NCBI GenBank assembly: GCA_023390655.1
Contig: JAEWCL010000019.1
Location: forward strand, 181,640 to 245,639
Source of the DNA: Bacillota bacterium
GTDB taxonomy: Bacteria > Bacillota > Clostridia > Christensenellales > CAG-138
Direction: 5' to 3'
DNA: 64,000 bases
Shown piece after piece: positions 8,619 to 17,132 of this stretch. Each line of letters opens with the position of its first letter. Within the stretch, counting starts at the first letter, position 1. The notes under the pieces were generated by a model. It was not told the DNA's origin, ran no database searches, and worked only from the letters and a program-made list of their open reading frames with translations. The translations under genes and the position numbers were made by a program.

Positions 8619-9470
8619 ATGAAAAAATGGAAGGAACCGGCGATGAAGGGCGTCTTCATCGCGGCGGCAGCCACCTCCATCCTCTCCGTAGCGCTGATAT
8701 GCGTATTCCTGTTTGCAAACGGCCTTCCCGCGGTGTTTGAAATCGGCCCCGCAAACTTCCTGCTGGGCCGCACGTGGAAGCCGGGGAACGATATTTACGG
8801 CATCTTTCCCATGATCCTGGGCAGCGTCTATGTCACGGCGGGCGCCATGCTCATCGGCATGCCGATTGGCCTGCTGATGGCAATCTTCATGGCGCGCTTT
8901 TGTCCGCAATGGCTCTACCGCGTCTTAAAACCCGCGACGGAGCTCTTAGCGGGCATCCCATCGGTCGTGTACGGGTTTTTCGGCCTGGTGGTCATCGTGC
9001 CGTTTGTACGGGAACAGTTTGGCGGCGGCGGCGCATCCATGCTCACGGCTTCCGTACTGCTGGGCATTATGATACTGCCCACCATTGTGGGCGTGGCGGA
9101 AAGCGCCATCCGCGCCGTGCCTGAGAACTATTATGAAGGTTCTCTCGCGCTTGGCGCAACGCATGAGCGCAGCGTGTTTTCCGTGCTGGTGCCGGCGGCA
9201 AGGTCGGGACTGTTCGCAGGCGTGGTGCTTGGCATGGGCCGTGCTGTGGGAGAGACAATGGCGGTCATCATGGTGGCGGGCAACCAGCCGCGTATGCCTG
9301 CGGGATTGTTGAAGGGACTGCGCACGCTTACCGCCAACATCGTCATTGAAATGGGATATTCCGCGGACCTGCACCGCGAGGCGCTGATTGCGACTGCGGT
9401 GGTGCTGTTTGTATTCATCTTACTCATTAACGGGCTGTTTTCCCTGCTCAAAAGGAGGTCCAGCCTATGA
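8619..9470 (+). CDS. pstC: Phosphate ABC transporter permease PstC
   Basis: This 283-residue inner-membrane protein has about six hydrophobic segments. The ABC permease signature (EAA-type loop) lies around ENYYEGSLALGATHERSVFSV, and the family stretch ELLAGIPSVVYGFFGL precedes it. It pairs with PstA to form the phosphate channel driven by PstB. The ATG at 8619 follows a GGGGGA ribosome site. Length is typical of the family. The 3' end overlaps pstA by four bases (ATGA), indicating translational coupling. Expression probably responds to phosphate starvation through the PhoB/PhoR pair downstream. Confidence 0.95.
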   Translation: MKKWKEPAMKGVFIAAAATSILSVALICVFLFANGLPAVFEIGPANFLLGRTWKPGNDIYGIFPMILGSVYVTAGAMLIGMPIGLLMAIFMARFCPQWLYRVLKPATELLAGIPSVVYGFFGLVVIVPFVREQFGGGGASMLTASVLLGIMILPTIVGVAESAIRAVPENYYEGSLALGATHERSVFSVLVPAARSGLFAGVVLGMGRAVGETMAVIMVAGNQPRMPAGLLKGLRTLTANIVIEMGYSADLHREALIATAVVLFVFILLINGLFSLLKRRSSL

Positions 9471-10336
9471 CAGGAACAAATGCTTCATATTATAAACAGG
9501 TTGCGCATCCGGGGAGGGGAAAGGCCATCTTCCTGCGCGCGCTTGTCTATGCTGCGGCAGCAATTACGGTTGCGATACTGCTCTTTTTGATCGGCTATAT
9601 TTTAATCAAAGGCGTGCCGTATCTTACGCCGGAGTTGTTTGCGTGGGACTATAACTCTGAAAACGTCTCCATGACGCCTGCGATCATCAATACCATATTG
9701 ATGACGGCGCTCTCGCTCCTAATCGCGGCGCCGCTTGGGATATTCGCGGCGGTGTACCTTGTAGAATATGCCAAACGCGGCAGCCGGTTTGTTTCCGCGG
9801 TGCGCGTCACGGCGGAAACGCTTGCGGGCATCCCTTCTATTGTATACGGCCTGTTTGGACTATTGTTCTTTGTCACGCGGCTCCAGTGGGGCATGTCGTT
9901 GCTTGCGGGCGCGTTCACGCTTGCGGTTATGATCCTGCCGCTCATCATGCGCACCACGGAGGAAGCGCTAAAATCCGTGCCGGACGCGTACCGGGAAGGC
10001 AGCTTCGGCCTGGGTGCGGGAAGACTAAGGACTGTATTCTCCATCGTGCTGCCCGCAGCGGTACCGGGAATTCTTGCGGGCGTGATTCTTGGCATCGGCC
10101 GCATCGTGGGGGAGACGGCAGCGCTCATCTATACGGCGGGTACGGTGGCGAAGGTGCCTGAAAACCTTCTTTCCTCCACGCGCACGCTTTCCGTGCACAT
10201 GTACTCGCTTGCGCGCGAGGGGCTCAACATCAACCAGACGTATGCGACTGCCGTTGTGCTGCTCATCATCGTCGTCGGCATCAACGCGCTTTCTTCTTTG
10301 GTTGCGCGCAGGCTGGTGAAGCGCAACGGCACCTGA
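9467..10336 (+). CDS. pstA: Phosphate ABC transporter permease PstA
   Basis: This 289-residue membrane protein is the second permease subunit of the phosphate importer. It has the same TLAGIPSIVYGLFGL stretch as PstC and the cytoplasmic coupling loop DAYREGSFGLGAGRLRTVFS, which contacts PstB. Six membrane segments are apparent, the first at about residues 25-48. The ATG overlaps the pstC stop, and AGGAGG precedes it inside pstC. Size and order match the standard operon. Confidence 0.95.
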   Translation: MTGTNASYYKQVAHPGRGKAIFLRALVYAAAAITVAILLFLIGYILIKGVPYLTPELFAWDYNSENVSMTPAIINTILMTALSLLIAAPLGIFAAVYLVEYAKRGSRFVSAVRVTAETLAGIPSIVYGLFGLLFFVTRLQWGMSLLAGAFTLAVMILPLIMRTTEEALKSVPDAYREGSFGLGAGRLRTVFSIVLPAAVPGILAGVILGIGRIVGETAALIYTAGTVAKVPENLLSSTRTLSVHMYSLAREGLNINQTYATAVVLLIIVVGINALSSLVARRLVKRNGT

Positions 10337-10381
10337 GTGATGGATGATGCAAAAGGAACATCTACGAAAGGAATACGGGGT

Positions 10382-11149
10382 ATGGAACAACAGAAATCGG
10401 ACGTAAAGTTTGAAATAAAGGATTTGGATCTTTATTACGGCACCTTTCAGGCGCTCAAAAAGATCAATATGGCGGTGCGGGAGCGGGAGATCACCGCGTT
10501 TATCGGCCCATCCGGCTGCGGCAAGTCGACGCTTCTAAAGACGCTCAACCGCATGAACGATCTTGTGGAGGGCTGCCGCATCGACGGGCGGGTGGCGCTC
10601 GACGGGGAGGATATTTACGGCAGCATGGACGTCAACCTGTTAAGAAAACGGGTGGGCATGGTGTTCCAGAAGCCCAACCCGTTTCCCATGAGCGTGTATG
10701 ACAACGTCGCCTATGGCCCGCGCACGCACGGCATCCACGCAAAAGCGAAGATTGATGATATCGTGGAGCGCTCGCTGACCAACGCCGCCATCTGGGAGGA
10801 GCTCAAGGACCGGCTCAAAAAAAGCGCGCTCGGCCTTTCCGGCGGGCAGCAGCAGCGGCTCTGCATTGCGCGCGCGCTTGCGGTGGAACCGGAGGTGCTT
10901 TTAATGGACGAACCCACAAGCGCATTGGACCCTATTTCCACTTCAAAGATCGAAGACCTTGCGGTGGAATTAAAGTCCAAATATACTATTATCATCGTAA
11001 CGCACAACATGCAGCAGGCGGCGCGTATTTCCGATAAAACGGCGTTCTTCCTGCTAGGCGAAGTGGTTGAATACGGCGGGACGGAGCAACTTTTCTCCAT
11101 GCCAAGGGACAAGAGGACGGAGGACTATATCACAGGGAGGTTTGGCTGA
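10382..11149 (+). CDS. pstB: Phosphate ABC transporter ATPase PstB
   Basis: This 255-residue ABC ATPase powers phosphate import. Walker A is GPSGCGKST, the signature is LSGGQQQRL and Walker B is VLLMDEPTSALD; the family stretch YGTFQALKKI is near the start. The frame is open from 10337, but the ATG at 10382 is chosen because AAAGGA stands nine bases before it and the resulting length is usual for PstB. It follows pstA by 45 bases and touches phoU, whose ATG shares the last base of the TGA stop. Confidence 0.95.
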   Translation: MEQQKSDVKFEIKDLDLYYGTFQALKKINMAVREREITAFIGPSGCGKSTLLKTLNRMNDLVEGCRIDGRVALDGEDIYGSMDVNLLRKRVGMVFQKPNPFPMSVYDNVAYGPRTHGIHAKAKIDDIVERSLTNAAIWEELKDRLKKSALGLSGGQQQRLCIARALAVEPEVLLMDEPTSALDPISTSKIEDLAVELKSKYTIIIVTHNMQQAARISDKTAFFLLGEVVEYGGTEQLFSMPRDKRTEDYITGRFG

Positions 11150-11805
11150 TGCGCAATAAATTTGACGAGCAACTCGACCAGTTGAACAAAGAGCTGATTG
11201 AAATGGGCGGCTTGATCGAGCAGGCTATACAGAATGCCTGCGCGGCGCTCCGAACCTACGACGCAAAGCTTGCAAAGCAAGCCATTGCGTTTGACCGTGA
11301 GATCGATGAAAAAGAAAGCCGCATTGAAGGGCTGTGCCTGCGCCTGCTGTTGCAGCAGCAACCTGTGGCGCGGGATTTGCGGCTGATTTCCGCAGCGCTC
11401 AAAATGATCACCGATATGGAGCGCATCGGGGACCAGGCGGCGGATATTTCGGAGATCGTATTGGTGATGGACCAGAACTTTGATCATGTGCAGCCGGAGG
11501 AGATTCCGTTGATGGCGGACGCCACCATCGCTATGGTCACAAGCAGCATCGATGCGTTTGTGCGCCGGGATGAGGCGCTTGCAAGAAAGGTTATCGCCGA
11601 TGACGACGAGGTGGACGAACGGTTTTTGCAGGTGCGCGCAAAGCTCATCGAGCGGTTCACGGCGGACCCGCGCACGGCGGAGCATGCCCTTGACCTGTTT
11701 ATGATCACAAAGTACCTCGAGCGCATCGGAGACCATGCGGTCAACATCGCGGAATGGGTGCTGTTTTCCATCACCGGCGTCCATCAGTCGTCCGAGATGG
11801 AATAG
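11149..11805 (+). CDS. phoU: Phosphate signalling protein PhoU
   Basis: The 218-residue all-helical protein carries two PhoU repeats, each with the family motif: KMITDMERIGDQAADI near residue 85 and KYLERIGDHAVNIAEW near 187. These Glu/Asp-rich motifs bind metal in solved members. PhoU connects the occupancy of the Pst transporter to the kinase PhoR and represses the regulon when phosphate is plentiful. It overlaps pstB by one base and precedes phoB by 24 bases, so it is clearly in the same transcript. Confidence 0.95.
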   Translation: MRNKFDEQLDQLNKELIEMGGLIEQAIQNACAALRTYDAKLAKQAIAFDREIDEKESRIEGLCLRLLLQQQPVARDLRLISAALKMITDMERIGDQAADISEIVLVMDQNFDHVQPEEIPLMADATIAMVTSSIDAFVRRDEALARKVIADDDEVDERFLQVRAKLIERFTADPRTAEHALDLFMITKYLERIGDHAVNIAEWVLFSITGVHQSSEME

Positions 11806-11829
11806 CGTGCAGGATACGGGAAAAACGCT

Positions 11830-12498
11830 ATGATTTATTACGTAGAGGACGAAACCAACATCAGGGAGCTGGTGCTCTATACCCTGGCGCAGACCGGGTT
11901 TGAAGCGCGCGGCTTTGAAAACGCGGAGCGGTTCTGGCAGGGGGTAGGCGAGGCGGCGCCGGAGCTTGTATTGCTTGATGTCATGCTGCCTGGCGAGGAC
12001 GGTATTTCCATCTTAAAGCGCCTGCGCGGTGCGGAAGCCACAAAACAGATCCCCGTAATCCTTTTGACCGCGCGCGGGGCGGAGTATGATAAGGTAACAG
12101 GGCTTGACGGGGGAGCAGATGATTACATCACAAAGCCGTTTGGCATGATGGAGCTGATTTCCCGCATCAAGGCCGTGCTGCGCCGTTCCTCCAAAAAGGA
12201 GCTCACGGATACGCTTTCCATTGACAATCTGGTCATGAATACGGAAAAACATACCGTCGCCTGTGCCGGGGAACATGTGGAGCTTTCCTTCAAGGAATTT
12301 TCCCTGCTGCGGTTCCTGCTGGAAAACAGAGGACGCGTGTTCACGCGGGACCGGCTGCTGACCGCCGTCTGGGGGTATGAGTATGCGGGCGGCACCCGTA
12401 CGGTGGATGTGCATATCCAGACGCTCCGGCAGAAGCTTGGGGAATGCGCCTATGTAGTGGAAACCGTGCGCGGCGTAGGCTACCGCGCAAAGGAGTAG
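11830..12498 (+). CDS. phoB: PhoB-type response regulator
   Basis: A 222-residue OmpR/PhoB-family regulator. The receiver domain (1-120) has the acidic pocket (E6, D7), the phospho-acceptor D50 in LVLLDVMLPGEDG, the Thr of LLTARG and the Lys of ITKPFGM. The C-terminal winged helix runs from about 130 to 220, ending VETVRGVGYRAKE. When phosphorylated by the kinase encoded next door it should activate the pst operon and other phosphate-starvation genes. The assignment to PhoB rests on the location between phoU and a PhoR-like kinase. Confidence 0.9.
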   Translation: MIYYVEDETNIRELVLYTLAQTGFEARGFENAERFWQGVGEAAPELVLLDVMLPGEDGISILKRLRGAEATKQIPVILLTARGAEYDKVTGLDGGADDYITKPFGMMELISRIKAVLRRSSKKELTDTLSIDNLVMNTEKHTVACAGEHVELSFKEFSLLRFLLENRGRVFTRDRLLTAVWGYEYAGGTRTVDVHIQTLRQKLGECAYVVETVRGVGYRAKE

Positions 12499-12523
12499 GA
12501 GAAGGAGTAAGGTAAGGAGCAAT

Positions 12524-14212
12524 ATGCGTAAAACGGTCAACCGGTACCTGGTGCTGCTCTCGCTTGTATCCGTACTGCTGCTCACGCTGTTGGCGCTGGG
12601 CGTGTTTTACGGCGTATTGAGCGCGCAATTGCGCACCGGGCAGAGGAGCGAGGCCGCCTATGTGATGGCGGGCATGCAGCTTCTGGGCGATGAAGCGTAC
12701 CTCAACCAGGTGCGGCAGGTGGATGAAACCCGTCTGACGCTCATCGCTTCGGATGGGGCGGTGCTCTATGACAGCGAGGCGGATGCGGCGCACATGGAAA
12801 ACCACGCGGACCGGCCGGAGGTGATTGCGGCGCTTGCAGAGGGCGTGGGGCAGAGCACGCGCCCGTCTGAAACCATCGGCCAGGAGACGCTTTACTATGC
12901 AAGGCGCCTTGCGGATGGCACCGTGCTGCGCCTTGCGGATACGCAGGCAAGCGTATGGGGCATTCTGTGGCGGATGCTGCCTATCCTATTGTGCACGTTG
13001 ATTGTAACGCTGGCATTTTCCGCTGTGATTGCCCGGCGGATGACGCGGCACATGATCGCCCCATTAAACGCGCTGAACCTTGACGACCCGCTCGACAACG
13101 ATGTGTATGACGAGCTTTCTCCGCTGTTGTCCCGGCTGGAGGCGCAAAAGCGCCAGATTGCCGAGCAGATGCGGGAGATGACCGCGAGGAGCGACGAGTT
13201 TTCCGCCATTGCCCACAACATGCGCGAAGGGCTGCTGGTGCTCAACTCCAGCGGCACGGTCCTGACCATCAACAGGAGTGCGCAGCGCCTGTTCCGGGCG
13301 GACGGCAAGGCCGCAATCGGCAAGCATGTGCTCACAGTGGACCGCAGCCCGGAGCTGCAGGCGGCTGTCGAGCAGGCCGCAAAGGGCAGCCCGGCGGAGC
13401 AGGTTATACAGCTGAACGGGCGCAGCTACCAGCTCATCGCAAGCCCTGTACGCGAGCGTGCCGCGGTGACCGGCGTTGTGGTGCTGATCCTCGACATTAC
13501 CGAGCGCGAGGAGCAGGAGCGCATGCGGCGGGAGTTTTCCGCCAATGTCTCGCATGAATTGAAAACGCCTTTGACCTCCATCTCCGGCTATGCGGAGATT
13601 ATGAAGGACGGTCTCGTCAAGCCGCAGGATATGCAGGGGTTTGCAAAGCGCATTTATGAGGAAAGCACGCATTTGATCGCGCTGGTGGAGGATACCATCC
13701 GCCTGTCCCGCCTGGATGAGGGTGCAATTGGCCTGCCGTTTTCCCGCGTGGAGCTAAAATCTCTTCTAAAAGAGGTGGAGGAGCGGCTAAACTCCGTTGC
13801 ACAAACAAAGAATGTGACCCTGCGCGTAAGTGGGGAACCGGCAGAGGTAGACGGTGTAAAACAGGTATTGGAGGAAATCCTCTACAACCTGTGCGATAAC
13901 GGTATCCGCTACAACCGCCCGGGCGGCAGCGTGACGCTTTCGGTAGAAAAACTGGGCGACGGCAGGGTATCCGTTGCGGTGGCCGATACCGGCATCGGCA
14001 TTCCGCCGGAGCATCAGAGCCGGGTGTTCGAGCGGTTTTACCGTGTGGATCAGAGTCACTCCAAGGAAACCGGCGGCACGGGCCTTGGGCTTGCGATTGT
14101 CAAGCGCGGGGCATTGATGCACGGCGCAAAGCTTTCTCTGGAAAGTACGCCCAATACCGGCACCATTGTCACGCTGAAATTCCCCGCGCCCGCCGCGCGG
14201 AAAGAAGTATAG
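12524..14212 (+). CDS. phoR: PhoR-type sensor histidine kinase
   Basis: A 562-residue membrane kinase: segment one at about 10-30, a short extracytoplasmic loop, segment two at about 146-170, a PAS domain at about 225-325 (NSSGTVLTINRSAQRLF), the dimerisation/phospho-acceptor helix with NVSHELKTPLTSISGYAE (His near 344), and the ATP-binding domain with N, G1 (ADTGIGIP) and G2 (GTGLGLAIV) boxes. This is the standard PhoR layout. With PhoU and PstSCAB it senses phosphate limitation and phosphorylates the upstream regulator. No terminator follows; the next element is a separate FMN-controlled promoter. Confidence 0.93.
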   Translation: MRKTVNRYLVLLSLVSVLLLTLLALGVFYGVLSAQLRTGQRSEAAYVMAGMQLLGDEAYLNQVRQVDETRLTLIASDGAVLYDSEADAAHMENHADRPEVIAALAEGVGQSTRPSETIGQETLYYARRLADGTVLRLADTQASVWGILWRMLPILLCTLIVTLAFSAVIARRMTRHMIAPLNALNLDDPLDNDVYDELSPLLSRLEAQKRQIAEQMREMTARSDEFSAIAHNMREGLLVLNSSGTVLTINRSAQRLFRADGKAAIGKHVLTVDRSPELQAAVEQAAKGSPAEQVIQLNGRSYQLIASPVRERAAVTGVVVLILDITEREEQERMRREFSANVSHELKTPLTSISGYAEIMKDGLVKPQDMQGFAKRIYEESTHLIALVEDTIRLSRLDEGAIGLPFSRVELKSLLKEVEERLNSVAQTKNVTLRVSGEPAEVDGVKQVLEEILYNLCDNGIRYNRPGGSVTLSVEKLGDGRVSVAVADTGIGIPPEHQSRVFERFYRVDQSHSKETGGTGLGLAIVKRGALMHGAKLSLESTPNTGTIVTLKFPAPAARKEV

Positions 14213-14240
14213 AAAAGTGCCGGAAAATCAGGGGAGACGC

Positions 14241-14269
14241 TTGCAAAACGGCAGCGCCGGTGCTAAACT
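14241..14269 (+). promoter_or_regulatory. Promoter of the FMN riboswitch-ribU transcript
   Basis: TTGCAA (14241-14246), 17 bases, TAAACT (14264-14269), placed so that transcription starts just before the RFN element. Confidence 0.65.
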
Positions 14270-14276
14270 ATATGTG

Positions 14277-14420
14277 ATGCTTCGGGGCGGGGTGCAATTC
14301 CCCACCGGCGGTGATGCGGCAGGACACAAACCCTGCTTAGCTAAGCCCGCGACCCCTGTTTTACAGGGTTGAGCCAATGAGAATTTGGCGCCGACGGTAT
14401 AGTCCGGATGGAAGAAGCGC
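14277..14420 (+). promoter_or_regulatory. FMN riboswitch (RFN element)
   Basis: The conserved RFN blocks are all present in order: TTCGGGGCGGGGTGCAA, then CCCCACCGGCGGTGAT, AGCCCGCGACCC, TTTGGCGCCGACGGTATA and GTCCGGATGGAAGAAG. When FMN binds, the downstream terminator should form and shut off ribU. Confidence 0.97.
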
Positions 14421-14454
14421 GACGATTTTGTTTTTCGCCGCACTTGTTTTTCAA

Positions 14455-14481
14455 ACGCGCCGCAGCAGCGGGGCGTTTTTT
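14455..14481 (+). terminator. FMN riboswitch terminator
   Basis: A GC-rich hairpin (CGCGCCGC, 4-base loop, GCGGGGCG, one mismatch) is followed directly by six T residues. It sits between the RFN aptamer and ribU as the expression platform. Confidence 0.8.
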
Positions 14482-14558
14482 GCTTATCCGCAATGCCTCC
14501 GCTGCATTGGTGCGAGAAAAGCCGGGAAGCATACATTTTTAAAACGGAGTGTAGCAAC

Positions 14559-15140
14559 ATGAAACGGGAAAACACAAGTAGACTGGTCCATTTGGGCATG
14601 CTGGCAGGGCTTTCGCTGTTGCTGGTATATCTGGTCCATTTCCCCATCTTCCCCGGCGCGGCGTTTTTGGAGTATGATATGGCGGATGTACCCATCCTCA
14701 TAGGCACGTTTTTGTATGGGCCGTTGTGGGGGCTTGCGCTGACAGCTGTGGTGAGCGTGCTGCAATGGCTGCTTGTTTCTCCGGCAAGCGGATGGATCGG
14801 CGCGCTGATGCATTTTTGCGCCACCGGCACTTTTGTGCTCGTCGCGGGCCTCATTTACAGCCGCTGGCGCTGCCGCAAGGGCGCGGTCGCGTCCCTGCTG
14901 CTGGGCGCGCTGGGTATGATCCTGATGATGATCCCCTTGAACCTTGTGCTCACCGTCCAATTCATGGGCGTGCCGCGCGACGTGGTGGTGGATATGCTTG
15001 TCCCCATTATTATCCCGTTCAACGCCATCAAGACGGTATTGAACGGCGCACTGACCTTCCTGCTTTACAAATCCGTTGCCCGTGTGCTGCGGATAGAGCG
15101 CATGGAAGCGCCCGCCTGCGAGGTGCAGAAGGCAAAATAA
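14559..15140 (+). CDS. ribU: ECF transporter S component for riboflavin, RibU
   Basis: This 193-residue protein has about five or six hydrophobic segments and family-typical stretches such as DMADVPILIGTFLYGPLWGL and IIIPFNAIKTVLNG. RibU binds riboflavin in the membrane and works with the shared EcfAAT energising module, which is not in this window. The RFN riboswitch upstream gives the substrate independently. The ATG at 14559 is chosen (GGAG upstream, matches family start); the frame is open further upstream without a ribosome site. Confidence 0.93.
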   Translation: MKRENTSRLVHLGMLAGLSLLLVYLVHFPIFPGAAFLEYDMADVPILIGTFLYGPLWGLALTAVVSVLQWLLVSPASGWIGALMHFCATGTFVLVAGLIYSRWRCRKGAVASLLLGALGMILMMIPLNLVLTVQFMGVPRDVVVDMLVPIIIPFNAIKTVLNGALTFLLYKSVARVLRIERMEAPACEVQKAK

Positions 15141-15163
15141 GCATTGTAATTTCAAAAAAAGCA

Positions 15164-15200
15164 GGGTCACCGCACGAAAAAGCGGTGGCCCTTTTAGTCT
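15164..15200 (+). terminator. Terminator after ribU
   Basis: Hairpin GGGTCACCGC / GCGGTGGCCC with an A-rich loop, followed by CTTTTAG. Confidence 0.75.
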
Positions 15201-15213
15201 CTAAAAATGGCGC

Positions 15214-15242
15214 TTGCGAACAAATGGACGGAACTGTATACT
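15214..15242 (+). promoter_or_regulatory. Promoter of the small membrane protein cluster
   Basis: TTGCGA (15214-15219), 17 bases, TATACT (15237-15242), between the ribU terminator and the first of three related genes. Confidence 0.65.
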
Positions 15243-15284
15243 GGAAATGAATTCATATCTATACAATTCACAAAGGAGAAGCGC

Positions 15285-15791
15285 ATGCGTCGGAAAGAAT
15301 GTATTGCAGTGCTAAAGGAAAGCCCCATGCCGACCCGGTGGATGCGGGCGTATATTTCGATTTACCTGATTGCGCTCATTGTACAATTGGCGATATATAT
15401 CCTGGGCATCACCGCGTTGATGCTGCTTGAGAAAAGCGGGCCGGTAAGCATCCAGGCGATCCTTTTATTGGGTGGCGGGCTGCTGCTTCTGGCCTGTACG
15501 GCGATTGCCTACCCTCGTATGATCGGCCTTCGCCCAAGCGGATTTTTCTGGTGCGTGGCGCACCTTATACTCTGTGCGCTTTACTGGACGACTGAATTTG
15601 TGCTGAATCTGGTGCCGGATTACGACTCCGCAGGGCTTGGGTATGTTCCATACGCCGTACTCATTCTTGTGATTTATGTGGGTGGATGGGTTATACCCAA
15701 TTACCTGTATTTCCAAAAACGCAGGCAGTTGTTCCGCAAATACGCGCCAAGTGAAATTGCTTTTGCAAAGATGCAGTGGCATTCGCTTTAG
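15285..15791 (+). CDS. Small four-helix membrane protein, family copy 1
   Basis: This 168-residue protein starts at the ATG at 15285 with AAAGGAG just upstream; the frame is open further back without a ribosome site. It has a polar N-terminus (PMPTRWMRAYISIYL), about four hydrophobic segments, and a C-terminal cytoplasmic tail after IPNYLYFQKRRQLFRKY. The same tail motif occurs in the next two genes, so the three are paralogues. I do not recognise a named family. The layout is only loosely like DUF2569-type small membrane proteins. No catalytic residues are apparent, and the function is unknown. Confidence 0.8.
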   Translation: MRRKECIAVLKESPMPTRWMRAYISIYLIALIVQLAIYILGITALMLLEKSGPVSIQAILLLGGGLLLLACTAIAYPRMIGLRPSGFFWCVAHLILCALYWTTEFVLNLVPDYDSAGLGYVPYAVLILVIYVGGWVIPNYLYFQKRRQLFRKYAPSEIAFAKMQWHSL

Positions 15792-15843
15792 GCGGTTGTC
15801 ATGTTACACCGCCAAATCAGCATAGAACAGGAGTAACACAATT

Positions 15844-16515
15844 ATGACCAATGCCGGTATTAAGGCAGTTCTCAAGGTGGCAATGCGGGAGGACGAGAAA
15901 CTCTCCACCGCGTGGATGGGGTTCTATCTGAATGTTTGCTTGTATGCCGCGCTTGTGATGAATGCACTGGCGCTCCCCAGCACGCTTTCGGGCATATATA
16001 ATATCCCCATTTGGGGCGGGGAAGGGAATGCGCTGGAGCTGGTAATGTTTTTTGTAAATGCGGTTACTGCTGTTGCCGCAATCATGACCTTTATTGAGCT
16101 TCGTGATTTTACGCCGGCAGGGTACAAGTGGAACATTGTACTGCTGGTGAGCGGTTCTGCCGGGCAGGTGCTCTCCAGGCTGTCCGTATGGCTTCGCGGG
16201 GAAGCCGGCGCGCGGATGGACACCGGCTTTTTCATTACCGCACAAGTGATCGCGATTCTTGTCTGGCTTGTTCCCAACCTCATTTATTTCAAAAAACGCA
16301 AGCATCTGTTCCGCATCTACACCACGGCGGAGGTGGCGGCCGCCATCAAGGGCGAGCCGCCGGTTGCCGCTGCGGCTGCGCCTACAAGAAAACCCTGCCG
16401 CTATCAGCCAAGCAAGGCGAAGGTAGATATCCGGAAGCTTTGGTTAGCGAAGGCCGGAAAGGCGACACGGTATACCCGCATTATAAAAGCGCATAAGCAA
16501 ATGCGCGTGCGGTAA
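15844..16515 (+). CDS. Small four-helix membrane protein, family copy 2 with basic tail
   Basis: This 223-residue product repeats the layout of its neighbours: acidic N-terminus with STAWMGFYLNVCLYA, four hydrophobic segments, and the shared motif VPNLIYFKKRKHLFRIYTT. It differs by a C-terminal extension of about 50 residues rich in Lys, Arg and Ala, with the look of a nucleic-acid- or lipid-contacting tail. It starts 52 bases after copy 1, and AGGAG precedes the ATG. Function unknown. The extension could also be recently acquired low-complexity sequence. Confidence 0.8.
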   Translation: MTNAGIKAVLKVAMREDEKLSTAWMGFYLNVCLYAALVMNALALPSTLSGIYNIPIWGGEGNALELVMFFVNAVTAVAAIMTFIELRDFTPAGYKWNIVLLVSGSAGQVLSRLSVWLRGEAGARMDTGFFITAQVIAILVWLVPNLIYFKKRKHLFRIYTTAEVAAAIKGEPPVAAAAAPTRKPCRYQPSKAKVDIRKLWLAKAGKATRYTRIIKAHKQMRVR

Positions 16516-16530
16516 AGAGGGAACGAAAAG

Positions 16531-17022
16531 ATGGAGCAAAGAGATAAGGAACGTTCCATTGCATGGATGCGGATTTATATTGGTGCTTTCCTATGGATTG
16601 CAGTCTCGCTTGCGGTGTGCCGTATTTCCGCCATGGCGGAAGAGGTTCCGGATATCGTCTTATGGCTTCGGAACGGCATTTCTCCATCGCTCATCAGATT
16701 TGTTGTGCAGGCGGTTGCGGCGGTAACCGCAGTGATTACGTTTACGCAGATGCGCAGGATAAAACCATCCGGCTACTGGTGGAATGTGGCCATGCTATGG
16801 AGCATTTTCGCCAGTGTCGCAACGGACGTGCTTACTTTTGGGATTGTTTGGCTGCCAAGCATCAGGGTGCCGGAGGAATCGGCGGTTACAGTGATCATAG
16901 CGCCATTGTTATGGATCGTTCCCAACCTCGTTTATTTCAGAAAACGCAAGCACCTGTTCCGTCCCTATACCGCGGAGGAGGTCAAGGCCATCATGAATGG
17001 GGAACCGCTCCCGCCGCGCTAG
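16531..17022 (+). CDS. Small four-helix membrane protein, family copy 3
   Basis: The third tandem copy, 163 residues. It starts with a charged segment and SIAWMRIYIGAFLWIAVSL, has four hydrophobic stretches, and ends with VPNLVYFRKRKHLFRPYTAE and a short tail. It is closest to copy 2 (same KRKHLFR core and MNGEP/IKGEP ending). Only 15 bases separate it from copy 2, and a GAGGGAACG ribosome site lies in that gap. The group looks like recent tandem duplication with divergence. Function is not inferable from the sequence. Confidence 0.8.
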   Translation: MEQRDKERSIAWMRIYIGAFLWIAVSLAVCRISAMAEEVPDIVLWLRNGISPSLIRFVVQAVAAVTAVITFTQMRRIKPSGYWWNVAMLWSIFASVATDVLTFGIVWLPSIRVPEESAVTVIIAPLLWIVPNLVYFRKRKHLFRPYTAEEVKAIMNGEPLPPR

Positions 17023-17094
17023 ATCATCGCCAAAGCCTGCGGTATGTGCCTGCAAGGGCGCTCATAGCGCCGACCGTGAAGAAACGATGAAACG

Positions 17095-17125
17095 AAAAAG
17101 AGCGCCGTTGTATGGCGCTCTTTTT
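17095..17125. terminator. Bidirectional terminator
   Basis: A symmetrical hairpin, AAAAAGAGCGCC, short loop, GGCGCTCTTTTT, lies between convergent transcripts and gives a T-run on both strands. Confidence 0.85.
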
Positions 17126-17132
17126 GGTCTTT

